Assembly (NCBI RefSeq): GCF_007995015.1
Contig: NZ_VORB01000005.1
Coordinates: forward strand, 1 to 64,000
DNA: 64,000 bases
From: Luteibaculum oceani
Lineage (GTDB): Bacteria; Bacteroidota; Bacteroidia; Flavobacteriales_D; Luteibaculaceae
Direction: 5' to 3'
Below the pieces are notes generated by a model that worked only from the letters and a program-made list of their open reading frames with translations, was not told the origin of the DNA and made no database searches. Positions 15,337 to 23,726 of this stretch are shown piece by piece; position 1 is the stretch's first letter, and every line of letters starts with the position of its first letter. The position numbers and the translations under genes were made by a program.

Positions 15337-15367
15337 CAAATATATACCAATTTTGAATTACACCAAA
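15337..15367 (-). promoter_or_regulatory. Promoter of tRNA-Val
   Basis: The minus strand has TTTG, exactly 19 bases, then TATATTTG: a full match to the Bacteroidota -33/-7 promoter (TTTG / TAnnTTTG). It ends 44 bp before the mature tRNA 5' end. It lies on the chromosomal side, so integration leaves expression of the tRNA intact. Confidence 0.65.
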
Positions 15368-15370
15368 CAA

Positions 15371-16600
15371 CTAATTAAATTTTTCGAAAATTTTTTCTGG
15401 AAGGGCTTCGGCCACCACAAAAAAGCTCCCAAAAACCAATGTGGGCTTGCCTTGCGCGCTAGCCATTTGAACCGCTTCTTCAACCGATTTTGATAAAAAA
15501 TAATTGAATCCTCTGCTCTTAAAGGTCTTTTCTAGTTCTTCTAATGGGAGTGCTCGAGGCACTTTGGCCTCACACAAATAATAGGTGGATTCTTCGGGGA
15601 GTAAATCCATGATTTTACCCAAATCCTTATCTCTTACCACCCCAAAAACAAAATTCCAGCCTTTATGATCTACTATACTCTTGGCTTTTTCTAATACATG
15701 GGCAACTCCAGCGGTATTATGGGCTACATCAAAATACAGGTTTTTCTTTTCTGAATCTCGATACCATCTCCCGTAAAAACCCGTATTCTCCACGGTTCTA
15801 TTTATTCCTTCACGGATATGATCCTTGCCAATTTGAAAGTCCATATGGCTTAGAATTTCAGCGGACTTTATTACGAGATCTACATTATCCTTTCTAAAAG
15901 GTAAATCTTGAGCCAACCCCTTAATAAATACATCCTTTACAAAATGGTATTTAGCTTTATTGGCATTGGCATGGTCAATAAAAACTTCCTCAACAGAGGG
16001 ATTGTGAATCCCCGAAACCAGTGGAACCCCATTTTTTATAATTCCTGCTTTTTCTTTTGCAATTTCCTCCACCGTACTTCCCAGAAACTCCGTATGATCC
16101 AGTGAAATAGATGTAATTACACTCAACAACGGAGTGATTACATTGGTACTATCAAGTCTTCCCCCTAGCCCAGTTTCAATAATGGCTATATCCACCTCTT
16201 CCTCAGCAAAATGCTGAAAAGCCATGGCTGTACTGTATTCAAAAAAACTGGGTTCTGGTAATTCTGACTCCTTTAGACTACTCACAAAAGAAATAACCGC
16301 CTCTTGAGGGATACATTTGCCATTGATTTTTATGCGCTCTCGAAAGTCTTTAAAGTGTGGAGAGGTATATAATCCAACTTTATAGCCAGCCTCTATAAGC
16401 ACTGAGCATAACATATTGGCAACCGAACCCTTTCCGTTGGTTCCAGCAATATGTACCGATTTAAATTTTCTTTCGGGGTTATCTAAAATATCGCAGATGC
16501 GACTGATTCTCTCCAGCCCAGGCTTAATTGCAGCAAGTCCTTTATTCTGGAGCATTGGCAATCGGCTAAAAAGATAATCAAGTGTTTCCTGATAGGTCAT
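15371..16600 (-). CDS. folC: Bifunctional folylpolyglutamate synthase/dihydrofolate synthase
   Basis: This 409-residue ATP-dependent ligase adds glutamate to dihydropteroate and to reduced folates in the cytoplasm. The Mur-ligase-type P-loop AGTNGKGS is at about 52-59. The family motifs SPH (YTSPHFKDFRERI) and ETGLGGRLDSTN are clear, and LDHTEFLGSTVEEIAKEKAGI carries the conserved Mg/carbamylated Lys region. Length is normal. Its start overlaps the stop of the TonB-like gene (ATGA), an unusual coupling of folate and envelope-energy genes. Confidence 0.96.
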   Translation of the reverse strand: MTYQETLDYLFSRLPMLQNKGLAAIKPGLERISRICDILDNPERKFKSVHIAGTNGKGSVANMLCSVLIEAGYKVGLYTSPHFKDFRERIKINGKCIPQEAVISFVSSLKESELPEPSFFEYSTAMAFQHFAEEEVDIAIIETGLGGRLDSTNVITPLLSVITSISLDHTEFLGSTVEEIAKEKAGIIKNGVPLVSGIHNPSVEEVFIDHANANKAKYHFVKDVFIKGLAQDLPFRKDNVDLVIKSAEILSHMDFQIGKDHIREGINRTVENTGFYGRWYRDSEKKNLYFDVAHNTAGVAHVLEKAKSIVDHKGWNFVFGVVRDKDLGKIMDLLPEESTYYLCEAKVPRALPLEELEKTFKSRGFNYFLSKSVEEAVQMASAQGKPTLVFGSFFVVAEALPEKIFEKFN

Positions 16601-17391
16601 TTAAGGATGAACTTAAAGGTCATTTTACCTTTCTGTTCCACAGCCGCATTGCTTTTTGGGCTGTATTTAGACTGCTTTGCCGCCTTGGTAGCCAAATCGA
16701 ACAAATATTGGCTGGTAGTATTGGACTCTGCCAAATTAGGAGCCGTACGCGTTACGTTACCATATCGGTCTACCCAAATATTTAGGACAACAATTCCTTC
16801 TTCTTTGGTGTCTTCTATGGCAGTACCCTTAACAAGCGATCTACCCGATAGCTCCCAGCTTCCCATCCCGCCGCCAAGAATACCTTTTCCTTGAGGCTTC
16901 CCTTCTTCGGAACCCATATCGCCTTTACCACCGGTATTTCCCTGAGACCCACCTTGTGAAGCTTCAGAATCTTTGGTTTTGTTTCCGGGATATAACGCTC
17001 TTTTATTAACCTGTGGCTTAGGTTCTTCTTCTACCTTTTCGGGTTCTTTTGCCGGCTCTTCTTTTTTAACAGGAGCTTTCTCTGCCTTTTCTGTAGCCAC
17101 TTCAGAAGCATCTTGTTCCACCACTTTTGGTTGACTACTTGGAGAACTAGTAGGGGTGGGTGTTGGAGTTGCTTTTGACGGAGCAGGCTCAGGATTGGTC
17201 GTAGGTTGGGGACTTGGGTTATTTCCACTTCCCGTTACGCTATTCCCCAAATCTGCCATGGCAATTTCTACCCCAATTTCTTCAGGAAGAGGATCGGGTT
17301 GGGTGAGACCAAAAATCATAAAAAGGATAAGCACCACTAGGTGAAACACGATTGTGATGGCTAAAGCTTTTTTATTTTTTGGAAATCTCAT
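16597..17391 (-). CDS. tonB: TonB-like energy transducer
   Basis: This 264-residue protein has one N-terminal membrane helix (about 9-28), a Pro/Ser/Thr/Lys/Glu-rich periplasmic linker (about 50-135), a Gly-rich part and a C-terminal TonB-type domain (about 200-264) with VLNIWVDRYGNVTR and the final KFILK. With the ExbB and ExbD genes just upstream it would carry proton-motive energy to outer-membrane receptors. It could instead be a TolA-type protein of a Tol-like system, since the C-terminal domains are hard to tell apart by eye. Confidence 0.88.
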   Translation of the reverse strand: MRFPKNKKALAITIVFHLVVLILFMIFGLTQPDPLPEEIGVEIAMADLGNSVTGSGNNPSPQPTTNPEPAPSKATPTPTPTSSPSSQPKVVEQDASEVATEKAEKAPVKKEEPAKEPEKVEEEPKPQVNKRALYPGNKTKDSEASQGGSQGNTGGKGDMGSEEGKPQGKGILGGGMGSWELSGRSLVKGTAIEDTKEEGIVVLNIWVDRYGNVTRTAPNLAESNTTSQYLFDLATKAAKQSKYSPKSNAAVEQKGKMTFKFILK

Positions 17392-17396
17392 CGCTA

Positions 17397-17789
17397 TTAA
17401 GGCTGTGTCGCCAGTACTATTTTACAGTTATTTCTTTTGGCAACGTCTAAAACGCTCACCATGTTACCCGTTGGAACGGCCTTATCGACATGTAACACAA
17501 CACTTTGTTGCTCTTCTCCTGGCACAAGGCTATTCACCAACTCGGCCTCAAAGTTGTCTTTAGACACCCTTTTTCCACCTATAAAATATTCCAAATCTTT
17601 GGTAATGGTTACCGAAATCTTTGGCTTTTGCTTGGTTTTATTCTTACTCGATGGTAGGTCTACAGGCAATGCATAGGGACTTACCAAGGTTGAAAGAATA
17701 ATAAAGAATATCAACAACAGGAATACCAAGTCGGTCATAGACGACATGCTAAATCCTGTATTTATTTTATTTCTGGATCCTAAATTCAT
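17397..17789 (-). CDS. exbD: ExbD/TolR-family biopolymer transport protein
   Basis: This 130-residue inner-membrane protein has a single helix (about 16-36) containing the conserved proton-path Asp in SSMTDLVFLLLIFFI, and a periplasmic domain after residue 45. It forms the ExbB-ExbD proton channel that powers the TonB-like protein encoded 5 bp downstream. The gene follows exbB by 5 bp. Confidence 0.95.
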   Translation of the reverse strand: MNLGSRNKINTGFSMSSMTDLVFLLLIFFIILSTLVSPYALPVDLPSSKNKTKQKPKISVTITKDLEYFIGGKRVSKDNFEAELVNSLVPGEEQQSVVLHVDKAVPTGNMVSVLDVAKRNNCKIVLATQP

Positions 17790-17794
17790 AGGAC

Positions 17795-18520
17795 TTATTT
17801 ACTGGGTTCGTCTAATAAATCAAGGAACTCGATGGCACTAATTTCCAGCTTATTTACCACCTTATTTACAAAGGCAACAAGCGAGTTATAAGCAATGTAA
17901 GCTACGATACCAATTACCAAACCAGCAACCGTTGTAACCATCGCCTGCATAATCCCTCCGGAGAGCTCTGCGATTTCAACACCTTTGTCGGAAATCTTCA
18001 TTTCGTGGAAGGTAACGATCATACCGATTACGGTTCCAAGGAAACCAATCATTGGAGCTGCACCGGCAATAGTAGCAAGACTAGAAAGGTTTTTCTCTAG
18101 GTTATAAACCTCAAGTTTTGCAACGTTTTCTATGGTTGCTGCAATGTCTTTGGTAGGTTTTCCAATTCTAGAAATTCCTTTGGCAGTAATTCTTGCCATT
18201 GGCGTATCGGCTGCTTCACAAAGGTGTAGAGCGGCATCAATTTTCCCATCGTGGATGTTATCCTTGATTTTCGCCATAAAATCAGGCTTTTCTACTGAGG
18301 CCTTCTTAATAGCGAAATAGCGCTCTACAAAAATGTAAACCGACATCAAGCTCATAATTCCAAGCGGAATCATAATATACCATCCACCCTGAACGATTAG
18401 TTCCCAAATGGAAATGGTTTCTTCTTTTGTAATTGGATTACCATCTGCATCCAACATCAATCCAGCAGTATCTTGCGGAAGCTGCTGAATTTGTAGTAAT
18501 AATGTATATACCAGGTTCAT
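17795..18520 (-). CDS. exbB: ExbB/TolQ/MotA-family proton channel protein
   Basis: This 241-residue protein has three membrane helices: one near 40-65 and two in the C-terminal half with the family signature around IAGAAPMIGFLGTVIGMI and the stretch MVTTVAGLVIGIVAY. A cytoplasmic loop lies between helix 1 and 2. It forms the pentameric scaffold of the energising complex and is the first gene of exbB-exbD-tonB-folC. The leading 35 residues are a periplasmic extension of low complexity. Confidence 0.95.
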   Translation of the reverse strand: MNLVYTLLLQIQQLPQDTAGLMLDADGNPITKEETISIWELIVQGGWYIMIPLGIMSLMSVYIFVERYFAIKKASVEKPDFMAKIKDNIHDGKIDAALHLCEAADTPMARITAKGISRIGKPTKDIAATIENVAKLEVYNLEKNLSSLATIAGAAPMIGFLGTVIGMIVTFHEMKISDKGVEIAELSGGIMQAMVTTVAGLVIGIVAYIAYNSLVAFVNKVVNKLEISAIEFLDLLDEPSK

Positions 18521-18560
18521 AAACTTGATTGATAAAACGTATTGATTGGTGGCTTATTAT

Positions 18561-19907
18561 CTAAAGTAGAAGGTAAACGGCAGCTCCTGCTAAATATCCT
18601 GCAAGCGCTAAACCGCTAATTTTTTTAAGGTACCAGCCAAAGCTGATATTCTCCATCCCCATTGCTACTACACCCGCTGCAGATCCAATAATCAACATAG
18701 ATCCACCTGTACCAGCTGCGTAGGCAATAAAGTGCCAAATTCCGGCATCTGTAGGCATATCGAACATTCCCATAGAGGCGGCAACAAGAGGTACATTATC
18801 TATGACCGCCGATCCAGCTCCGAGTAGGATAACAAACAAATTATCTGGAATTACTTCCCTAACCTGTCCTCCAAAAGTAAATATCATCCCCAACGACTCT
18901 AAGGCAGCAACAGTCATTAAAATACCTAGGAAGAATAAAATACTAGGCATTTCTATTCTACTCAGTGCACGCATAGTTGGACTATGTGCACCATGACCAC
19001 CGCCAGCTAAATCATCCTGAAAATCGGTTAATGAGAACTTTCGGTTGGAAATAATCTCGGCAACTAAAGAAACTACGGTTAACGAAAGCATCATACCAAT
19101 GTATGGCGGTAAATGAGTTACCGTTTTAAAGATGGGAACAAACACTATCATTCCCAGTCCCAAATACAGTATTCTAGATCCCACTTTAGTTTTCTTACCA
19201 ATTTCACCTTCCGAGGAAAACTCACCTTTGAAAGGGGTTAAGAAAGAAGCAATAAAAGTAGGTACTAGCATACACACTAATGATGGAAGTAATAGTTCGG
19301 TAACCAGTTTACCCGTACTCACTTTCTCTCCTATCCATAGCATGGTGGTGGTAACGTCTCCAATTGGTGACCAAGCACCACCAGCATTGGCTGCAACGAC
19401 AATTAAACCTGCAAACCAAAGCCTGTCTTTATTGCTGTGTAGAATTTTTCTTAACAGTGTTATTAAAACAATGGTAGCAGTAAGGTTATCGATGATAGCA
19501 GAAAGAATAAATGCTAGGAAAGCGATAATCCATAAAAGTGTCCTTTTCTTGTTGGTTTTAATGAAATCTTTAATCGCAACGAACCCATCGAAGTGATCGA
19601 TTATTTCCACGATGGTCATTGCCCCCATAAGGAAAATCAGGATCTCACAAGTTTTACCAAAGTGATGCAGCAAAGTCTCCTCCATCACATGTAATTTCTC
19701 CTTGTGCTCCATTCCTACAAACCCGTCCAGCATGGAGTAATTGGCCGAATCGAACCATTGAGTAAAATCGTCTAGGCCTAAAGCAACACCTGCCCAAGCT
19801 AGCGCCATCATCCCCAATGCGGGAATTAGCTTATCAATTTTAATGGTATGCTCAAGGGTAATAAGAAGGTATCCAATGATGAATACCAACAAGATAAAGG
19901 TCTCCAT
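18561..19907 (-). CDS. nhaD: Na+/H+ antiporter, NhaD type
   Basis: This 448-residue membrane protein has about 12 hydrophobic helices. It matches the NhaD branch of the ion-transporter superfamily, with conserved stretches such as SAIIDNLTATIV, NAGGAWSPIGDVTTTMLW and GAGSAVIDNVPLVAA. It exports sodium in exchange for protons, which fits a marine lifestyle. It lies 40 bp upstream of exbB, perhaps co-transcribed. Confidence 0.93.
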   Translation of the reverse strand: METFILLVFIIGYLLITLEHTIKIDKLIPALGMMALAWAGVALGLDDFTQWFDSANYSMLDGFVGMEHKEKLHVMEETLLHHFGKTCEILIFLMGAMTIVEIIDHFDGFVAIKDFIKTNKKRTLLWIIAFLAFILSAIIDNLTATIVLITLLRKILHSNKDRLWFAGLIVVAANAGGAWSPIGDVTTTMLWIGEKVSTGKLVTELLLPSLVCMLVPTFIASFLTPFKGEFSSEGEIGKKTKVGSRILYLGLGMIVFVPIFKTVTHLPPYIGMMLSLTVVSLVAEIISNRKFSLTDFQDDLAGGGHGAHSPTMRALSRIEMPSILFFLGILMTVAALESLGMIFTFGGQVREVIPDNLFVILLGAGSAVIDNVPLVAASMGMFDMPTDAGIWHFIAYAAGTGGSMLIIGSAAGVVAMGMENISFGWYLKKISGLALAGYLAGAAVYLLL

Positions 19908-19934
19908 TGAGAGTGTTTTTAAGTAAAATCCTCG

Positions 19935-21164
19935 CTAAATAAGTTGTTTTAACGCAATCTCGAAAGCAGTTTTACTGATTTGTGTTTTGGATTGGTTTTT
20001 ATTGTAGGCGCGCTCAATTGCCATACGGATTGTATTGGATGTATCCTCGAAAATACCCTGATCCGATAGCTCGTGTTCAGCCTCCATTAAATAAGCAAAC
20101 ACCCTAGCCATTCCACAGTTCGCGATAAAATCGGGAATCACTGAGATTCTGTCATCACACATTTCAGCAATGGGCCCGAAGAAAATTTCTTTATCTGCAA
20201 AAGGAACGTTTGCTCCACTGGAAACAACTTCTAGTCCCTTATTGATTAATCTTTCAATTTGGTCTTTGGTAATTAATCTCGATGCAGCACATGGAAGGAA
20301 AATATCCGCATCTAAATCCCACACTTTGTTATTTACTTCTTCGAAAGAGATGGTTTTTGGATGAGCACCCAACTTGTTCCCTTCTTTTCCTAGGTATAGG
20401 TCGGTAACTTCTTGTAGAGAAAGACCCTCTTGTTGGATAATCCCTCCATCGCGATCAATAATCCCTACCACTTTGGCTCCCATTTTCGCCATGTAATAAG
20501 CAGCGGCAGAACCAACATTTCCCCAACCTTGAACGATTACTTTTTTACCGGTTACCTCACCACCATAAATATTGTAATAGTGCTTAACCGCTTCTGCAAC
20601 ACCGTATCCGGTAATAAGGTCGGCTACCACATATTTCTTAGAAGTATCCGGAGAGAAATTAGCATCCTCTACCACTTTTAATACTCCAAATCTTAGCTGC
20701 CCGATACGAAGAATCTTTTGCGCCTCATTGGGTTGATAGTGTCCATTAAAAACCCCTTCTTGAGGATGCCAAACCCCACAACTCTCGGTAATAGGAATTA
20801 CTTCGTGAATTTCATCAACGTTTAGGTCACCACCAGTTCCATAGTAGTTTTTCAATAAAGGAGAAACCGCTTTGTACCAACGCTGTAAAACACCTTTTTT
20901 CCTTGGATCGGCAGGATCGAAGTTAATTCCCGATTTAGCCCCTCCGATAGGAGGACCTGCAACGGTAAACTTCACCTCCATCGTTTTAGCTAAAGATTCA
21001 ACTTCGCGCTTATCAAGACCCTTTCTCATTCGAGTTCCACCTCCGGCTGCTCCCCCGCGCAATGAGTTAATTACCACCCATCCTTCCGCTTCAGTTTCAG
21101 CATCTTTCCATTCAAATACAATCTCCGGTTGTTTATTCTCAAATTTTTCGAGTAGGTCCTTCAT
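19935..21164 (-). CDS. Glu/Leu/Phe/Val dehydrogenase (glutamate dehydrogenase)
   Basis: This 409-residue oxidoreductase interconverts glutamate (or a related amino acid) and 2-oxo acid with NAD(P). The catalytic region PPIGGAKSGI and the dinucleotide-binding fold GWGNVGSAAAYYMAKMGAKVVGI are clear. Start chosen at the ATG at 21164 (MKDLLEKFENKQP), the usual start for the family; 17 in-frame codons further upstream look non-coding and include the likely promoter. Exact substrate cannot be told by eye. Confidence 0.93.
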   Translation of the reverse strand: MKDLLEKFENKQPEIVFEWKDAETEAEGWVVINSLRGGAAGGGTRMRKGLDKREVESLAKTMEVKFTVAGPPIGGAKSGINFDPADPRKKGVLQRWYKAVSPLLKNYYGTGGDLNVDEIHEVIPITESCGVWHPQEGVFNGHYQPNEAQKILRIGQLRFGVLKVVEDANFSPDTSKKYVVADLITGYGVAEAVKHYYNIYGGEVTGKKVIVQGWGNVGSAAAYYMAKMGAKVVGIIDRDGGIIQQEGLSLQEVTDLYLGKEGNKLGAHPKTISFEEVNNKVWDLDADIFLPCAASRLITKDQIERLINKGLEVVSSGANVPFADKEIFFGPIAEMCDDRISVIPDFIANCGMARVFAYLMEAEHELSDQGIFEDTSNTIRMAIERAYNKNQSKTQISKTAFEIALKQLI

Positions 21165-21181
21165 TTCAAAATAATTTTCGC

Positions 21182-21189
21182 CAAATATA
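21182..21189 (-). promoter_or_regulatory. -7 promoter element of the glutamate dehydrogenase gene
   Basis: TATATTTG on the minus strand, a perfect TAnnTTTG, ends 17 bp before the chosen start codon. TTG triplets lie upstream at off-optimum spacing, so the -33 part is uncertain. Confidence 0.5.
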
Positions 21190-21334
21190 TAAATACACCC
21201 AATGCAAGAAACCAACGATTTAAACTACTCGCTTTTGTTTCTAAGGTTTAGGTTTTCTACGCTCTCTTTTCCGATTATTTTAAACTTCATGTACACCGAA
21301 GTTTTCAGGATTCGAAAAATATCCTCTAATAATT

Positions 21335-22432
21335 TTATGGTAGATGAATTGTCCCTCCCGAACAATCTTTGGTAGCTCCAGAATAGCTCGCTAAAATATT
21401 TGGTAATCCAAACCACCGAAACAAACCTAAAAAGGCAAAAATGATCGCTTCCTTATTCTCAACCACCTCTTTGGAAGGAATGTGAAAAGCTATACCCAAC
21501 TCATTGTCTTGCAGATCTTTTATTAAAGCTGTATTAAATGCCCCTCCACCCGTTACCAATACCTTTTTAGCATCGGAGTGTGTAAGTGCTTCGAAAATTT
21601 TGTCCTCTACATGCTTTTGGAAGGTTTTCATTTTGTTCGGCACCGAACAATCATACTTTTCTAAAAGAGGAATTACCTGATCTTTAATAAAATGGTTGCC
21701 CATGCTCTTAGGAATGGCCTCCTGATAAAACTCCAACCGATTGAGCTGGGTTAGCAGGTCGGGTTCAACTTTTCCAGAAATAGCAATTACTCCATCCCTA
21801 TCAAATGCTTGCCCCATTTTCTGAGCTAGGTAATTAAAAACCTGGTTACAAGGAGAAATATCCCAGGCCTTAAGTTGATTTGCAGCATGGAGTGAAATAT
21901 TTGCAATTCCACCAAGGTTCAGACACGCATCGTATTCAGGAAATAGGTGCAAATCTCCAAATGGAACCAAGGGTGCACCCTGCCCTTTGTATGCAATATT
22001 TAACTGTCTAAAACTGGTAATAGCAGGAATTCCTGACTTTGCTGCAATATGTGCTCCATCGCCTAACTGGGTTGAATACCCACTTTGGGGATAATGAAAT
22101 ACCGTGTGGCCATGAACAGCTGCAAAAAGAGGTAATTCATTCAAATCCTGCACAACCATCTTGACATTGTGCCCTATCCAATCTCCAAAAGCGGCATCTA
22201 ATTGGAAGAAATCCTTTGCGCTTAAATCGGTTGACTTAACTAGAGCCTCCCGAACATTACCGGGGAACTCCTTGGGGTGGGAAGCTAGAACTTCGTATTC
22301 CCATTTGTTATCAATTTTGGCAAACTTGCAAAGCGCTATATCCAGTCCATCCATAGATGAACCCGACATTACACCAATTGCGTGGTACCATTTTCCTTCC
22401 GCTAACTCCATATCAAAATTTCGCGGTTGCAT
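21335..22432 (-). CDS. anmK: Anhydro-N-acetylmuramic acid kinase
   Basis: This 365-residue enzyme phosphorylates and opens 1,6-anhydro-MurNAc released in cell-wall turnover, giving MurNAc-6-phosphate. Family signatures are the ATP-binding GVMSGSSMDGLDIAL (about 19-33), AVHGHTVFHYP, NLGGIANIS and VTGGGAFN. Length is normal. The start at 22432 is kept; the ATG seven codons later is equally plausible. Confidence 0.95.
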   Translation of the reverse strand: MQPRNFDMELAEGKWYHAIGVMSGSSMDGLDIALCKFAKIDNKWEYEVLASHPKEFPGNVREALVKSTDLSAKDFFQLDAAFGDWIGHNVKMVVQDLNELPLFAAVHGHTVFHYPQSGYSTQLGDGAHIAAKSGIPAITSFRQLNIAYKGQGAPLVPFGDLHLFPEYDACLNLGGIANISLHAANQLKAWDISPCNQVFNYLAQKMGQAFDRDGVIAISGKVEPDLLTQLNRLEFYQEAIPKSMGNHFIKDQVIPLLEKYDCSVPNKMKTFQKHVEDKIFEALTHSDAKKVLVTGGGAFNTALIKDLQDNELGIAFHIPSKEVVENKEAIIFAFLGLFRWFGLPNILASYSGATKDCSGGTIHLP

Positions 22433-23003
22433 ATTACAAATAGAAAAGTTGGTAAAAACAATTAAATCGATGAGAATATGAAAATGGGACTAATCGATAA
22501 AATCGGTAGACCAAATGTTTTTTTTTCACTCTAAATCCATTTTAGCACTTCAACAATAATTGAGCAGAACTATAATCTACCACTATAATAGGTTATATGA
22601 AAACTTAAGGCCATGGATAATGGATTATGAAACTTAAAAATCCATCCAGTTTTATTAATTAAGTACTATCAAATAAACATTAGTGCATTTCTTCTCATTT
22701 CAACTATTTTTTACAGTTACTTATAGAGATAAATTAAATTTAAAGATTACTTAAGTTTTAAATAAAGATAATTCCGTTTCCAATAAACCCCTAACTCTTT
22801 CATCAACAAGCATTTCTAACTGGAAGTCAAATTAACCACCAGCCAAGCCTTTCTGCTCAGGATAGCTATCTAATTAAAGAAGTTAAATGCCTGTTCTTCC
22901 ATCTAATTTCTCTGCTTTCGTGTTGTTTTTTGTTTCAAATTAGTCCATTGATAAATTAGGCTATTTCCAAAAAATAGTCCATTAGCAGAAACAGGAAAAA
23001 TAT
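22433..23003 (+). other. Intergenic region of 571 bp, divergent, AT-rich
   Basis: No credible ORF or RNA gene is seen. It lies between divergently transcribed anmK and the HAD-like gene, so it must hold both promoters, but I find no strong TTTG/TAnnTTTG pair. Features noted: a nine-T run near 22518-22526 and a direct repeat TAGTCCATT at 22941-22949 and 22975-22983, just upstream of the HAD-like gene. Confidence 0.6.
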
Positions 23004-23693
23004 ATGATACAACTTGCTATTTTGAACATGGAGAACACAACTGTAGATTGCACCTTTGCTGTTCATGACGCAATTGTTTCTTCATTTGAGGGCGTTGGCT
23101 TAGAAATTGACAGAAAAACGGCAAACGACTGTATTCCAGTTCCCAACCTTGTTGGAATAAGAAAGGTTTTAAAGGAAAAATTTGATTCTGAAGACGAAGC
23201 CCAAGCCAATCAAATCAATACATACCTCAACAAATTCATAAATCATTACTACAAAAAATCCACCCAATTACGTCCAATGCCCGGGGCTGAAGGCTTGTTT
23301 CTTACCCTTAGAGAAAAGGGTATTAAAATCTACTTAACCTCAGGGTTTGAGCGCAAAACAGTGGACATACTAATGAAACGCTTTAAGTGGATAAAGAATA
23401 ACCTGATAGATGGGACCATTGCCGCGGATGAAATCCAACAAGGACGTCCTTTCCCAGATATGATTCAAAAAGCCATGCATAGCGAAAACATTATGGACGC
23501 AAGAGTGGTTCTAAAGGTCGGTGACCACCCACTGGATGTGCTTGAGGGGAAAAATGCTGGTTGTGGTTTAAACTTAGTTTTCTACTCTGGATCTCTTTCT
23601 CCAAACGAACTTAAGGAAGGAAATCCCGACGGTATAATCCACACCCTGAGCGAGATTCCGCAATACATCGATAAACTCGAGCAAATTCAGTAA
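23004..23693 (+). CDS. HAD-like protein, phosphonatase-type, nucleophile Asp replaced
   Basis: This 229-residue protein has the layout of phosphonatase-like HAD hydrolases: N-terminal strand, a helical cap (about 15-95), then PMPGAEGLFLTLREKGIKI, motif II LTSGF, a GRPFPDM loop and the acidic motif VGDHPLDVLEGKNAGC. Motif I, normally DMxGTT with a nucleophilic Asp, reads LNMENTT, so Asp is replaced by Asn8. Normal phosphatase chemistry seems impossible unless the residue is deamidated; a binding or regulatory role is an alternative. It lies 33 bp before the acyl-CoA dehydrogenase gene on the same strand. Confidence 0.85.
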   Translation: MIQLAILNMENTTVDCTFAVHDAIVSSFEGVGLEIDRKTANDCIPVPNLVGIRKVLKEKFDSEDEAQANQINTYLNKFINHYYKKSTQLRPMPGAEGLFLTLREKGIKIYLTSGFERKTVDILMKRFKWIKNNLIDGTIAADEIQQGRPFPDMIQKAMHSENIMDARVVLKVGDHPLDVLEGKNAGCGLNLVFYSGSLSPNELKEGNPDGIIHTLSEIPQYIDKLEQIQ

Positions 23694-23726
23694 AAAGGCT
23701 ATTTTTGGAACCCAATAAATCAGCGC

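Noticed and set aside
21225-21416. Possible 63-residue minus-strand gene overlapping the anmK 3' end
   Set aside because: Overlaps a well-supported gene in another frame on the same strand and has no domain or promoter of its own.
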